A stretch of DNA of 64,000 nucleotides from Croceibacterium ferulae (GCF_003660445.1 NZ_QZVQ01000007.1:1-64000), one strand, 5' to 3'. Numbered from the stretch's first letter, positions 46,847-57,257 are shown. Translations and numbers: made by a program. The notes: generated by a model not told the origin, from the sequence alone.

Positions 46847-47332
46847 TCAGTCGCCGGTGCACTGCGCGTAGCCTGCGCCGCGGTAGACCACGCGGCCGTG
46901 AGGATCGCGCAAGGTGATGGTCCCGTCGTGATGATGATCCGAAGGGTCATCATCCAGCGCCAGCTGCAGTTCGTAGCCGGCGCCAAGATACCGGTTCCAC
47001 GATCCCGCCGCCAGTTGCTGCGCCCCGGCATCGGCGGCGAACCGCGTCATCTTGCCGTCGATCTTCATCCAGGCATCCTGCGGCCCGGCGAGCACGCGGG
47101 CGCCCAGGCTGGTGCCGGGTGCGTAATTGCAGCCCTCGCCCGACAATTGATGCTGCATCATGTCCGGCCCGCCGATCGCCTCCGGCACGATCTCGCGCAC
47201 AGGTGGCGGCGCGTTGTTGGCTTGCTCCACCAGGGCGATCTCCTGCTCCACGTCAGCGGCGGACTGCTCCGGATCGGGTTGCGAACAGGCGGCCAGCAGC
47301 ACCAGTGTCAGCAGGGGGGCAAGGCGGCGCAT
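46847..47332 (-). CDS. Lipoprotein, unknown function
   Basis: A 161-residue lipoprotein. MRRLAPLLTLVLLAACSQP ends in the lipobox LAAC. An Asp/Glu-rich stretch follows (DPEQSAADVEQEIALVEQ), then a compact domain with GEGCNYAPGTS and SWNRYLGAGYELQLAL. No family is recognised. The ATG overlaps the mutL stop as TGATG. It ends against the DUF1206 gene in convergent orientation. Confidence 0.87.
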   Translation of the reverse strand: MRRLAPLLTLVLLAACSQPDPEQSAADVEQEIALVEQANNAPPPVREIVPEAIGGPDMMQHQLSGEGCNYAPGTSLGARVLAGPQDAWMKIDGKMTRFAADAGAQQLAAGSWNRYLGAGYELQLALDDDPSDHHHDGTITLRDPHGRVVYRGAGYAQCTGD

Positions 47333-49140
47333 CAATGTCTCCCGAACAGCTTCTCGACCTCGGCCGTGGACAGTTTCACCCAGGTCGGTCGTCCATGATT
47401 GCACTGCCCGGACCGCGGCGTCACCTCCATTTCACGTAACAAAGCGTTCATCTCGACCACGGAGAGCACCCGGCCGGCCCGCACGGAGCCGTGACAGGCC
47501 ATTGTCGCCAGCACATGCTCGATCCGCTCCTCCAGCAGCAGGGCTGCGCCATGCTGCACCAGATCATCCGCCAGATCGCGCAGCAGCCGCGCGGGATCGG
47601 CCTTCCCCAGCACGCCCGGGACCGCCCGCACCAGCAGCGCGCCCGGCCCGAACCGTTCGTAATGCAAGCCGAAGCAGGCCATCGCCTCGGCGGCATCCTC
47701 CAGCAGGTCGCAGGCGGGCTCGTCCAGCTCGACAACTTCCGGCATCAGCAGCGCCTGCGCTGCCGCCACCTTCTGCGCGGTGCCCGCGGCGCGCAGCCGC
47801 TCCAGCACCAGCCGTTCGTGCGCGGCATGCTGATCCACGATCACCAGGCCGTCGGTCGCCTCCGCCACGATGTAGGTCGCGGCCACCTGCCCGCGCGCGA
47901 CACCCAGCGGGTGCTGCACAGCAGAGACAGGCTCAGCCTCCGCCGCCTCCGCCCGGCCCAGCGGCGCGGCGGTCGCCAAGCCTGCGAAGCCCTGCCAGCC
48001 CACCGCTCGCTCCTGCACGACAGCCGGATCGGCCGCCTGCGGGCTCCACGCCGGCTGCTCGCCGGCGGGCGGCATCTGCCACCGGGCCATGGCCGAGGCA
48101 TCCGCCGCCTGCGCGCTGCGCCGATCCCCGGTCGACAGCGACTGCCGGAGTGCCGACACGATGAAGCCGCGCACACCCGGCGCATCGCGGAACCGCACCT
48201 CCGTCTTGGCCGGATGCACGTTCACATCCAGTTCGGACGGCGGCATCTGCAGGAACAGCGCCAGCACGGCATGCCGGTCGCGCGCCAGCATCTCGGCATA
48301 GGCGCCGCGCACCGCGCCGATCAGCAGCCGGTCGCGTACCGGCCGACCGTTGACGAACAGATATTGATGGTCGGCCACTCCGCGATTGAAGGTCGGCAAT
48401 CCGGCAAGGCCCGTCAGGCGCATCGGGCCGCTCTCCGTCTCGCGCAGCCAGTCCACCGCCACGCCGTTGTCGGCCAGGGCGCGATCGATCACCTGCGCAA
48501 TGCGGGCGGCATGCCCCTCCCCACCTTGCAATTGCAGGATGCGGCGCTCGCCATGATGCAGCGTGAAGGCGATGTCGGGGCGCGCCATGGCCAACCGGCG
48601 CACCACGTCCAGGCAGGCGGCATATTCGCTGCGGGCACTGCGCAGGAACTTGCGCCGGGCGGGCACCTGCCCAAACAGCTGCTCCACCCGTACCTTCGTG
48701 CCTGGCGGAATGGCGCAGGGGCCATCCTCCGCCAGCGCGCCATGATCCACCATGCGCCGCCAGCCCTGCAGGGCGCCATGCGGGCGACTTTCCAGCACCA
48801 GCCTGGCCACGCTGGCGATGGAGGGCAGCGCCTCCCCGCGAAAGCCCAGCGTCGCCACCTGCTCCAGCGCGCCCTCGGCACCCACCAGCGCTTCCGGCAG
48901 TTTGGAGGTGGCGTGCCGTTCCAGCGCCAGCGCCATCTGCTCCGGCGCCATGCCGCAGCCATCGTCCACCACCTCGATCCGGTCCAGCCCACCTTCGAGC
49001 AACGTCACCGCAATACGCGTGGCGCCGGCATCGACGGCATTCTCCACCAGTTCCTTCAGCGCGCTGGCCGGCCGTTCCACCACCTCGCCGGCGGCGATCC
49101 GGTTGATCAGGGTCTCTGGCAGGCGGCGGATCAGGGGCAT
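47332..49140 (-). CDS. mutL: DNA mismatch repair protein MutL with endonuclease motif
   Basis: A 602-residue MutL. The GHKL ATPase has IAAGEVVERPASALKELVEN with the catalytic Glu, DAGATRI, DDGCGM and TLGFRGEAL. The C-terminal domain has DQHAAHERLVLE, which fits DQHA(X)2E(X)4E, the metal-binding endonuclease motif, plus NHGRP near the end. Such MutL proteins nick DNA themselves and do not need MutH, which sphingomonads lack. The ATG at 49140 is used rather than a TTG at 49149. It diverges from mreB and overlaps the lipoprotein gene at its end. Confidence 0.97.
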   Translation of the reverse strand: MPLIRRLPETLINRIAAGEVVERPASALKELVENAVDAGATRIAVTLLEGGLDRIEVVDDGCGMAPEQMALALERHATSKLPEALVGAEGALEQVATLGFRGEALPSIASVARLVLESRPHGALQGWRRMVDHGALAEDGPCAIPPGTKVRVEQLFGQVPARRKFLRSARSEYAACLDVVRRLAMARPDIAFTLHHGERRILQLQGGEGHAARIAQVIDRALADNGVAVDWLRETESGPMRLTGLAGLPTFNRGVADHQYLFVNGRPVRDRLLIGAVRGAYAEMLARDRHAVLALFLQMPPSELDVNVHPAKTEVRFRDAPGVRGFIVSALRQSLSTGDRRSAQAADASAMARWQMPPAGEQPAWSPQAADPAVVQERAVGWQGFAGLATAAPLGRAEAAEAEPVSAVQHPLGVARGQVAATYIVAEATDGLVIVDQHAAHERLVLERLRAAGTAQKVAAAQALLMPEVVELDEPACDLLEDAAEAMACFGLHYERFGPGALLVRAVPGVLGKADPARLLRDLADDLVQHGAALLLEERIEHVLATMACHGSVRAGRVLSVVEMNALLREMEVTPRSGQCNHGRPTWVKLSTAEVEKLFGRH

Positions 49141-49259
49141 GAATGGCAACCTAGCGACAGCCTGCCGGCAATTCGAGGCAGGCGGTTGATTTGTGTTGCA
49201 GATGTGGACAGATTTATTTTGGCCTTCCGCGCATCACCGCGCTAAGGAGCCGCGGGTGA

Positions 49260-50375
<1,116 letters not shown>

Positions 50376-50406
50376 TCTCCTGAAACTCGCATAAGGGTCT
50401 GCAGCC

Positions 50407-51414
50407 ATGGCGCTGCCTTCCGGTCGCCGGCCGGGTAGCAACAGGAAGGCCCAGCTGGGCCTGTTCGCCGGGTACCTGATGGCCGGTTCCGGCGCGCTGC
50501 TGGGTGCGGCGCTGCTGGGCGTGTCGCTGTTCCGGCCGGAGACCTTTGCCGGCCTGCGGTCGATGGCAGCCGACATCGCCAGCCCTGCTGGCGAAGCGGG
50601 CGCCGGCGGCAGGGTCGCCACGCAGAACGTGTTCGACGCTGTTGCCGGCTATTACCGTGCGGGCAGCCGCAACGCCGAACTGCGCGAAGAAATGCGCATC
50701 GCCCGCGTCAAACTGGCGGAAGCGGAGGCGCTTCGGCGCGAGAATCTGCGCCTGAAAGCCGTGCTGCGGCTGACGGAAGGCGATACGCGCCCTGTCGCCG
50801 CCGCGCGCCTGATCGGCTCCACCGCCTCCAGCACGCGCCGTTTCGCGTGGATCTCCGCCGGGCGGCTGGATGGCGTGCGACCGGGCATGCCCGTCAGCAG
50901 CCCGCTTGGCCTGATCGGGCGCGTGCTGGAAACCGGGCAGCGATCCAGCCGGGTGCTGCTGCTGACCGATCCGGAAAGCATGGTGCCGGTGCGCCGCGCG
51001 ACAGACGACGTGGTCGCCTTCGCCGAAGGGCGGGCAGACGGGCTGCTGCGCCTCCGGCTGGTCAATCTGGGAATCAACCCGATCAAGAAGGGCGATGTCT
51101 TCGTCACGAGCGGCGCCGGCGGGCTGTTCCGGCCCGGCGTGGCGGTGGCGCTCGTCACCGGGATCACGCGCGACGGCGCCGTTGCCCAGCTCTTGAGCAA
51201 TCCGGCCGCGACCGACGTGGTATTGGTGGAACCGATCTGGCAGGCAGAGGCGGTGGCATCCTCGCGGGCGCCGTCCATTGCCCAGGCCGAAGGGACCGAC
51301 GCGGTTGAAACCGCCAGCGTCATCGCCGCAAGCCCGGCCGCGTCGACGGAAACCGCCGCCGGCAGGCCAACACCGGAAGTCACGCCGGTGGTGGAGCCGC
51401 AAGGCGGTGATTGA
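50407..51414 (+). CDS. mreC: Rod-shape protein MreC
   Basis: A 335-residue elongasome protein. One membrane helix lies near residues 20-40, followed by a coiled coil (about 80-110; RIARVKLAEAEALRRENLRL) and the beta-barrel pair (GRLDGVRPGMPVSSPLGLIG, GDVFVTSGAGGLFRPG). The C-terminal tail of about 50 residues is Ala/Glu/Thr-rich and low in complexity. It binds MreD and PBP2 in the periplasm. Its stop overlaps the mreD GTG start by 8 nt. Confidence 0.95.
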   Translation: MALPSGRRPGSNRKAQLGLFAGYLMAGSGALLGAALLGVSLFRPETFAGLRSMAADIASPAGEAGAGGRVATQNVFDAVAGYYRAGSRNAELREEMRIARVKLAEAEALRRENLRLKAVLRLTEGDTRPVAAARLIGSTASSTRRFAWISAGRLDGVRPGMPVSSPLGLIGRVLETGQRSSRVLLLTDPESMVPVRRATDDVVAFAEGRADGLLRLRLVNLGINPIKKGDVFVTSGAGGLFRPGVAVALVTGITRDGAVAQLLSNPAATDVVLVEPIWQAEAVASSRAPSIAQAEGTDAVETASVIAASPAASTETAAGRPTPEVTPVVEPQGGD

Positions 51415-51964
51415 TCCCGTCGCCTCCCGCCTGCGCACCAACGGCCCGGCGCGCAGCATCAATCGCACGCAATCGCCGATCCGCGCGCTGGGTGTTCCGT
51501 GGGGAACGATCATGCTGGGATCGCTCGCCCCCTGGCTGCCCATCATAGCGCCTGCGCCCATCCTGCCGCCGCTCGGCTTCATGATGCTGATCGCTTGGCG
51601 ACTGGGACGGCCCAACCTCTTGCCCTTGTGGGCCGGCTTCCCCCTGGGCCTGTTCGACGACCTGTTCTCCGGCCAGCCGCTGGGCAGCGGGATCCTGCTG
51701 TTCTCCGTGGCCCTGATTGCCATCGACCTGATAGAGATCCGCTTTCCCTGGCGGTCCTTCTGGCTCGACTGGCTCTCGGCAGCCACCCTGCTGCTGATCT
51801 ATCTCACGGCCGCCACGCTGTTCGCGCGGGTGCCGCTGACCGACCTGCAGGTGCAGCTTGTCGGTTCCCAGCTCTTGTTCTGTGCGGTACTGTTCCCCAT
51901 TATCGCGCGGACCACCGCCTTGCTTGATCGACTGCGTCTGCAACGGGTCCGCCGCATCGACTGA
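51407..51964 (+). CDS. mreD: Rod-shape protein MreD
   Basis: A 185-residue integral membrane protein with about five helices. Landmarks are PPLGFMMLIAWRLGRPNLLPLWAGFPLGLFDDLFSG-type sequence: LGFMMLIAWRLGRP and LWAGFPLGLFDDLFSGQPLG, as usual for MreD. The GTG at 51407 lies inside the end of mreC. It connects MreC to the transmembrane elongasome. Confidence 0.92.
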   Translation: MIDPVASRLRTNGPARSINRTQSPIRALGVPWGTIMLGSLAPWLPIIAPAPILPPLGFMMLIAWRLGRPNLLPLWAGFPLGLFDDLFSGQPLGSGILLFSVALIAIDLIEIRFPWRSFWLDWLSAATLLLIYLTAATLFARVPLTDLQVQLVGSQLLFCAVLFPIIARTTALLDRLRLQRVRRID

Positions 51965-51998
51965 TCCTGTCCCTGCCTATCGAGTTGCTTCCCGCATC

Positions 51999-54080
51999 GT
52001 GCGCCACAAATTCACACCATCCAGTCTTGCGCAGAGCTTCGAGCGGCGCTCCTTCCTCGTGGGTGGCATCCAGGGCGGCATCGGCCTGCTGCTGGCGGCC
52101 CGCATGGGCTACATCGCCGTGGCCGAAAACGAGCGATACAGACTGGAGGCGGAAAGCAATCGGGTAAATCTCACCCTGATACCGCCCCGTCGCGGCTGGA
52201 TCCTGGATCGCAATGGCGCTCCGCTCGCCTCCAATCAGGCCGAGTTCCGGATCGACATCATTCCGGAGCGCCTGGAAGACCCGGCGGCCACGATCGAGAT
52301 CCTGAGCGAACTGCTCGCGCTTGATCCGGTGGAAAAGACTGACCTGATCGACAAGGTGAACGCCTCTTCCCGCTTTGCCGCAGTGCAGGTAGCGAGCGGG
52401 ATCAATTACGATCGCTTTGCCGCTGTCAGTGTGCGGCTGCCCGAACTGCACGGCGTCATCCCGCAGCGTGGTTTCTCGCGCTTCTATCCCACCGGGCCGG
52501 CGGTCGGCCATCTGATCGGCTTCGTAGGCACGGCCAACAAGGAGGAGTGGGAGGAAGCCGAGCGCAATCCACTGTTGGTCACCCCCGGCTTCAAGCTGGG
52601 CAAGGACGGGCTGGAAAAGCAGTTCGAGCAGGTGCTGCGCGGCACGCCCGGTGCTCGCCGGGCGGAGGTGACTGCAGGCGGCCGCATCGTGCGCGACCTG
52701 GAAACGCGCGAGGATGTGCAGGGTCAACCGATCCAGCTGACCATCGATGGCCCCTTGCAGGATTACGCCGCCCGCCGCATCGGGCTGGAAAGCGGCTCCG
52801 TCGTGGTGATCGACTGCCTGACGGGCGATCTCATGTGCATGGCGTCCATGCCTTCCTTCGATCCCAACAGCTTCTCCGACGGCATCGGCCGTGTCGAGTA
52901 CAAGATGCTGTCGGAGAACGAGCGCATACCGCTGCGCAACAAGGTGCTGAAGGGCCTCTACCCACCCGGCTCCACGGTGAAGCCGATGGTGGCCATGGCG
53001 TTCCTGGAGGCTGGCCTGTCCCCCACTGCCAGCGTCGGTTGCGGTGGCGGGCTGCGGGTCGGCAATCGCGTGTTCCACTGCTGGAACCGCCGTGGTCACG
53101 GCAGCGTCGACATGGCCAAGGGAATCTACCAATCCTGCGACGTGTATTTTTATCACTTCGCGCAGCAACTGGGCATGGATGTGATCGCACCCATGGCCAA
53201 GCGGCTGGGCATGGGACAGGAATTTCCGCTTCCGGTCGCCAGCCAGTTCTACGGCACGGTGCCCGATCCTGCGTGGAAGTTGCGCAAGTACGAGCGGGAG
53301 TGGCAGGCGTTCGACACGGTGAACGCCACAATCGGCCAGGGCTACATGCTGGCCAATCCGCTGCAGCTGGCCGTGATGGCGGCCCGGCTGGCCACCGGCA
53401 ATCAGGTCATGCCGCGTCTGCTGATGACCAAGGGTCGGCCTCAGTTCAATTCCATGAACTTCCACGGCGATCATGTGCAGGTCATGCAGAAGGCGATGAG
53501 CGACGTGGTCAACGGGCCCGGCACCGCCGGCCGTGCGCGGCTGCCGCTCGACAATATCCTGATGGCGGGCAAGACCGGTACGGCGCAGGTCGTCAGCCTC
53601 TCCGTCGCCAGCGGCAAGTCCGGGCCATGGAAGTATCGCGACCATGGCCTGTTCATCTCCTTCGCGCCGTTCGACAATCCGCGATATGCCTGCGCGGTGG
53701 TGATCGAACATGGTGGCGGCTCCGGCGCTGCCTACCCGATTGCGCGCGACGTGATGACTTTCCTGTTCGATCCGACAAAGGCGCTGGACGCGTTGCACCA
53801 GCTGGAAGCGCAATGGGGCGGCACCGCACAGGAACGGCTGGCGGCGACCTATGCCCGCTATGCCGCCGCCGCCGGCGTGGAGGTGCCCCCGCCCGCGCCC
53901 ACCGACCTCGTCGCCATGGCACGGCAGGTCGATGCGGAGGCCCGCGCCGGTCCACAGCCCCGGGCCGCGGCAACCGCCGCCGTTGCTCCCCCGCCAGAGC
54001 CGGAGAGCGGGCCGATCCCGGCCGCGACTGCCACGCCAGTCGCCGTCACGACGCGGCGTACCGACGGGGCCGTGCAGTAG
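51999..54080 (+). CDS. mrdA: Penicillin-binding protein 2, elongation transpeptidase
   Basis: A 693-residue transpeptidase of the elongasome. A membrane anchor (FLVGGIQGGIGLLLAARMGY) is followed by the pedestal domain and the transpeptidase domain with PPGSTVKPM (active-site Ser and Lys), YQSCDVYFYHF (SxD form of the second motif) and GKTGTAQ. The last about 80 residues are a Pro/Ala-rich extension beyond the catalytic domain. The GTG at 51999 is 34 nt after the mreD stop with weak ribosome-binding site. rodA, usually next, is absent: tRNA-Lys and an integrated element follow. Confidence 0.94.
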   Translation: MRHKFTPSSLAQSFERRSFLVGGIQGGIGLLLAARMGYIAVAENERYRLEAESNRVNLTLIPPRRGWILDRNGAPLASNQAEFRIDIIPERLEDPAATIEILSELLALDPVEKTDLIDKVNASSRFAAVQVASGINYDRFAAVSVRLPELHGVIPQRGFSRFYPTGPAVGHLIGFVGTANKEEWEEAERNPLLVTPGFKLGKDGLEKQFEQVLRGTPGARRAEVTAGGRIVRDLETREDVQGQPIQLTIDGPLQDYAARRIGLESGSVVVIDCLTGDLMCMASMPSFDPNSFSDGIGRVEYKMLSENERIPLRNKVLKGLYPPGSTVKPMVAMAFLEAGLSPTASVGCGGGLRVGNRVFHCWNRRGHGSVDMAKGIYQSCDVYFYHFAQQLGMDVIAPMAKRLGMGQEFPLPVASQFYGTVPDPAWKLRKYEREWQAFDTVNATIGQGYMLANPLQLAVMAARLATGNQVMPRLLMTKGRPQFNSMNFHGDHVQVMQKAMSDVVNGPGTAGRARLPLDNILMAGKTGTAQVVSLSVASGKSGPWKYRDHGLFISFAPFDNPRYACAVVIEHGGGSGAAYPIARDVMTFLFDPTKALDALHQLEAQWGGTAQERLAATYARYAAAAGVEVPPPAPTDLVAMARQVDAEARAGPQPRAAATAAVAPPPEPESGPIPAATATPVAVTTRRTDGAVQ

Positions 54081-54151
54081 TAGAGGCTGATACCGGAGTG
54101 CCTCGCCTACTGACCGTCGGCAGAAAATTGCATGAAAGGTCATTACGGGGC

Positions 54152-54179
54152 TTTTCATGCCGCTCCCGATCTGTATAGG
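54152..54179 (+). promoter_or_regulatory. Candidate tRNA-Lys promoter
   Basis: TTTTCA (54152-54157) and TATAGG (54174-54179) with a 16-bp spacer precede tRNA-Lys by about 55 nt. The -35 is a poor match; the -10 and position are reasonable. Confidence 0.35.
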
Positions 54180-54233
54180 GGCGCTTCCCGCGGCGGCAGA
54201 CCGCCCTCGCGGGCTTCACGGCACTGCCGGGAT

Positions 54234-54311
<78 letters not shown>

Positions 54312-54462
54312 TTTTCCTTAGCTTTTACAGTTACCTGCTGTGGATCGCCCTGCGGGGTGGTAGCTGCGCGCTGCTTACCCGTAAGATGATCGTAAGTAGC
54401 AGCACCGCTTGCGTGAGTTTGCCACCGGGCATACCTTCGTCGCTCTCGGGCGGGGTACAAAG

Positions 54463-54738
54463 ATGTATAAACGTGCATCATCTTTCTTGCAGACTGCCGG
54501 CCGTGTGGCTGCGGCGAACAGCAAGCGTCGGGCGCTCAGAGTGCTTGACCCGCGTACTCGCGCTCAACAGCGAAAGTGGTGGTATGTGGTAATTGACCAC
54601 CACCACAAGACGAGTACATCCGTGCGGGCGGCATACCCGCGATACCCGACTTGGCTTGAACAGGAAGTTTCGCGGTTCGGGGCTGACCGTTGGCTAGCCT
54701 ATTGGGATCGCAAGACCGGGAAGCCAAGGCGCTCATAA
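54463..54738 (+). CDS. Small basic protein, unknown
   Basis: A possible 91-residue basic protein just inside the left end of the element. It contains SSFLQTAGRVAAANSKRRA and ends RWLAYWDRKTGKPRRS. No domain is recognised. The ATG at 54463 lacks a strong ribosome-binding site, and a TTG at 54409 is also possible. It is the only plus-strand gene left of 57 kb in the element. Confidence 0.4.
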   Translation: MYKRASSFLQTAGRVAAANSKRRALRVLDPRTRAQQRKWWYVVIDHHHKTSTSVRAAYPRYPTWLEQEVSRFGADRWLAYWDRKTGKPRRS

Positions 54739-54786
54739 CAGCACCGCCGCGCACCCGGTTGCGGCATTCTCGTTCTACCTACCGCC

Positions 54787-55044
54787 CTAGGCATAGCGAT
54801 CTTCATCGCGACGGCACCCGCCCTCGGTTCCGTTGCAGAGGCGCAGGCGAACCACGTCTTCCGACCAGAACGGCTTATGGCAGCGGATGCAGTGCTGCCA
54901 GCCGACTCTCCTGACCACGCGAGGCGGGTCAGCGTCGGTGTCCAACACCGGCTCCCGCCGTTTGCCGCCATCATCATCCCACGGCTCCGGTTCGCTGTAC
55001 CCGGTGGGCCGTTGATACCGCTTGATGGGGCTTGCCGTGGTCAC
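54787..55044 (-). CDS. Small zinc-finger-like protein
   Basis: An 85-residue protein, last gene of the minus-strand run. The C-terminal half has HCIRCHKPFWSEDVV and LCNGTEGGC, a possible zinc ribbon with two CxxC-like knuckles. The N-terminal half is polar and Pro-rich. The GTG at 55044 overlaps the upstream stop as GTGA, the pattern of a coupled gene. A regulatory or packaging-interference role is possible but not shown. Confidence 0.6.
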   Translation of the reverse strand: MTTASPIKRYQRPTGYSEPEPWDDDGGKRREPVLDTDADPPRVVRRVGWQHCIRCHKPFWSEDVVRLRLCNGTEGGCRRDEDRYA

Positions 55045-55295
55045 CGCCGACCATGCTCCCACACCTGCCCGCGCCGCTGCCAAGCCCCCCAGGTGCCGTC
55101 AGTCTCCCACCGCGACAGGCAGTACAGGACGACGGTAAAGTCTTGCCGGTCCAGTTCACCAGCAGCCATCTTGGCCTCGCATTCGGCGGCAAAGGCGTCG
55201 AACGAGCCATAGTCACGAGCGATGGGCGACAACGCAGGTGCCCGCGCCTGCTCCAGCCGCTGCACCCTCCCGAGCATGGATCGGACCGCCGCCAC
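55041..55295 (-). CDS. Small phage-type hypothetical protein
   Basis: An 84-residue protein. It contains MLGRVQRLEQARAP, a start I associate with small helical proteins of integrated phages and elements, then FDAFAAECEAKMAAGELD and a Trp-rich end. The GTG at 55295 is 5 nt after the preceding stop; the ATG at 55277 is the alternative start. It couples to the zinc-finger-like gene. Confidence 0.6.
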   Translation of the reverse strand: MAAVRSMLGRVQRLEQARAPALSPIARDYGSFDAFAAECEAKMAAGELDRQDFTVVLYCLSRWETDGTWGAWQRRGQVWEHGRR

Positions 55296-55300
55296 TGTGG

Positions 55301-55765
55301 TCAGCCCCGGCCAGCCTCAAGGGCAGCTACGCGCTTTTGCAGCTCCGACACCCTCTCGACGAGCAGTTCCAGCACCGCCTTGACGTTGGCGGGCCACTCC
55401 AAGCGCGCCTGCTCCTCCGCGATCCTGCGCTGCACGGCTGCAACCTCCACGCCGTGCAGACCGTCGAGCATGTCATTCGTGATGCCGTATGCGCCATTCT
55501 CGTTGCCGGTGGCCGGTGCTTCACCGACGTTCGCGCGCTCCGAAGTCATCGGCACGACATAGAGGGGAAAGGTCATCTGGTCCGCCATCTCCTTGGCCCA
55601 CGCGACCGCCTCGTCGTACTTTTCGATAGGCTCGGGCCGGGTATGGAATTGCATGCGATGCTTGCCGTCCTGCGGCGGGCCGAACCATGCCACCTTCACA
55701 AAGGTATCGTCGGGTTCCGGGTCATAGGCGTACACGAAGTTCCGCTCGGTCTTGATGATCGCCAT
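55301..55765 (-). CDS. Hypothetical protein with C-terminal coiled coil
   Basis: A 154-residue protein of unknown function. The N-terminal half (AYDPEPDDTFVKVAWFGPP, RPEPIEKYDEAVAWAKEM) looks like a small mixed alpha/beta fold. The last 50 residues, around RIAEEQARLEWPANVKAV and LVERVSELQKRVAALE, form a coiled coil. Its ATG overlaps the stop of the frameshifted upstream gene as TAATG. Confidence 0.65.
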   Translation of the reverse strand: MAIIKTERNFVYAYDPEPDDTFVKVAWFGPPQDGKHRMQFHTRPEPIEKYDEAVAWAKEMADQMTFPLYVVPMTSERANVGEAPATGNENGAYGITNDMLDGLHGVEVAAVQRRIAEEQARLEWPANVKAVLELLVERVSELQKRVAALEAGRG

Positions 55766-56203
55766 TAGACGGTCCTCGCTTCAAGGGTGATGATGCGCGC
55801 TTCCAGTTCCTCGACAGCGCGGGCGTTGCTCAGGGTGCCAATGGCGGCAATCACCTCACGCCCGCTGTCCGGCGACAGATCGCCCGACGCGATGGCTGCA
55901 AGAACGGACTCGATCTGCTGCGCCGTGCTGGCGGTCGGGTCGAAGTCGAACTCCACCCGTTCTGACTGCGCCTTCATGGGCGGAGCGATGCGGGCGAGGA
56001 CGATACCGCAGGCTTGCAGATCGCCCTCCTTCGCCGCCTCGGTGACCACGCGGGCAATCTCCAGCCCCTCGTCCATCAGGGCGCGGGTGATCTTGGTTCG
56101 AGCGTCTGGACGACCGGGCGGGCCTGCCGCGCGGGTTGCCGCTCTGACCCTTGACCCATCGGTGGCTGTTCGGCGCAGGCAGTTGTTCTGTGTGATCGGG
56201 CAT
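55765..56203 (-). pseudogene. DUF5681-type gene with a +1 frame break
   Basis: From the ATG at 56203, frame 1 reads MPDHTEQLPAPNSHRWVKG followed by QSGNPRGRP, the DUF5681 signature found in small terminase-like phage proteins. After that, frame 1 gives nonsense and the natural continuation, GRPDARTKITRALMDEGLEI, is in the +1 frame through to the TAA at 55765-55767. Skipping one base at AGGCCCGCCCGG (near 56124) joins the halves into a 145-residue protein of the expected layout: DNA-binding-like N-terminus, helical middle, coiled-coil end. Either the gene carries a one-base insertion in this C-rich run (or a read error), or it uses +1 frameshifting at a proline CCC codon. The second part alone could start at an ATG at 56076. 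Confidence 0.6.
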
Positions 56204-56234
56204 GGGATTTGATCTCAACAGGGGAAGAACAGGG

Positions 56235-56945
56235 TCAGACAGTCGGCTCGATCCGGAGCGCGGCCTGTGCTGCCTCGTGCGCGGCACCGATGTTCCGCAC
56301 CTTGGACGGGTCGGCTCCCACGGCCTTCTCCATCTCAATGAAGACCTTGCCTGCATCGGTGTTCAGCTTGTCGAGCGTGGCGCGCATGAGCGTCAGGCGC
56401 TGGACCAGCGCCGGGTTCTGCCGCTCGTGCCATTGGCGCGTCAGTACCGTCCGCATCTCGTCGGACAGGCCGGACAGGTAGGAAGGCGCGCCCAGCACGG
56501 CCGACACAGACAGGTCATCGCCGCTGTTGATGCGCTCGCGCACGAAATCCACCGCCTTGCTGTCCAATGATCTGGAATGCGCCCGGATTTCCGAGGCCAC
56601 GTTCAGGCTGGCCTTGCTTTCGACCGGTACGGACAGTTCGCGCTCGATATGCTCCGCCGCCTTCGTGATGTTGGCTGTGGCCACATCGAACCGGCGCAGC
56701 AGCCGCTCTTGCTCCTTGGCGGCCACCTTGCCGACAATCAGGATGCGGTGTTCCTCGGTATGCGTCGGGTCGTTACGACCTACCTCCGTGGCTGTATGCA
56801 CCTTGCCGATGGTCACATAGGCATCACGGAGTGCGCTCTCCGCATCGCCAATGAACTTGGCGCTGTCCTCGTCATATCCATCCAGCGCGGTCAGCGTGCT
56901 AGGATGAAGTGCAGGCGAGACGCGGGTATCGACTTGCTCAGGCAT
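56235..56945 (-). CDS. Hypothetical element protein, helical
   Basis: A 236-residue, mostly helical, acidic protein and first gene of the minus-strand run. Recognisable stretches are KEQERLLRRFDVATANITKA and SLDSKAVDFVRERINSGDDL, with no cysteine-rich motif, membrane helix or signal peptide. It resembles scaffold-like or regulatory phage proteins only in composition; no domain is recognised. It diverges from the DUF4145 gene. Confidence 0.7.
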   Translation of the reverse strand: MPEQVDTRVSPALHPSTLTALDGYDEDSAKFIGDAESALRDAYVTIGKVHTATEVGRNDPTHTEEHRILIVGKVAAKEQERLLRRFDVATANITKAAEHIERELSVPVESKASLNVASEIRAHSRSLDSKAVDFVRERINSGDDLSVSAVLGAPSYLSGLSDEMRTVLTRQWHERQNPALVQRLTLMRATLDKLNTDAGKVFIEMEKAVGADPSKVRNIGAAHEAAQAALRIEPTV

Positions 56946-57257
56946 TGCAGGCTCCGAAGTTTGATAAAACTTACGACTGCCTTTTATTTACCTGTTCGCC
57001 TGTTAGTTCCGCTACTGTTATTTGTCTTTAATAGTTGCTTACATCTACTCTCGCTGCATCGAACGTCTTACAAGACATTTGCTCGTCGGGACTGCGCGGC
57101 GATTTGCGGATGATGACCACGCACCCGCACAGCCGGCAGCAGCGCTGACAAAGCGCTAGCGGCACCAGCATGGCGGCGGGGTAGCTGCTGCGCCCTAGCC
57201 AGCGGCGCTGCCGTCTGTTGGTGGTGACGACGTCAGATGGGTTCGGTATCAGCAGCT
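56946..57257. other. Divergent promoter region in the element
   Basis: About 310 bases between the two divergent units of the element. The part next to 56945 (56955-57060) is AT-rich, with several TTTAT and TTAATA stretches, and is a likely promoter for the minus-strand run. CCTGTT occurs twice close together near 56990-57003. No gene is seen. Confidence 0.5.
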
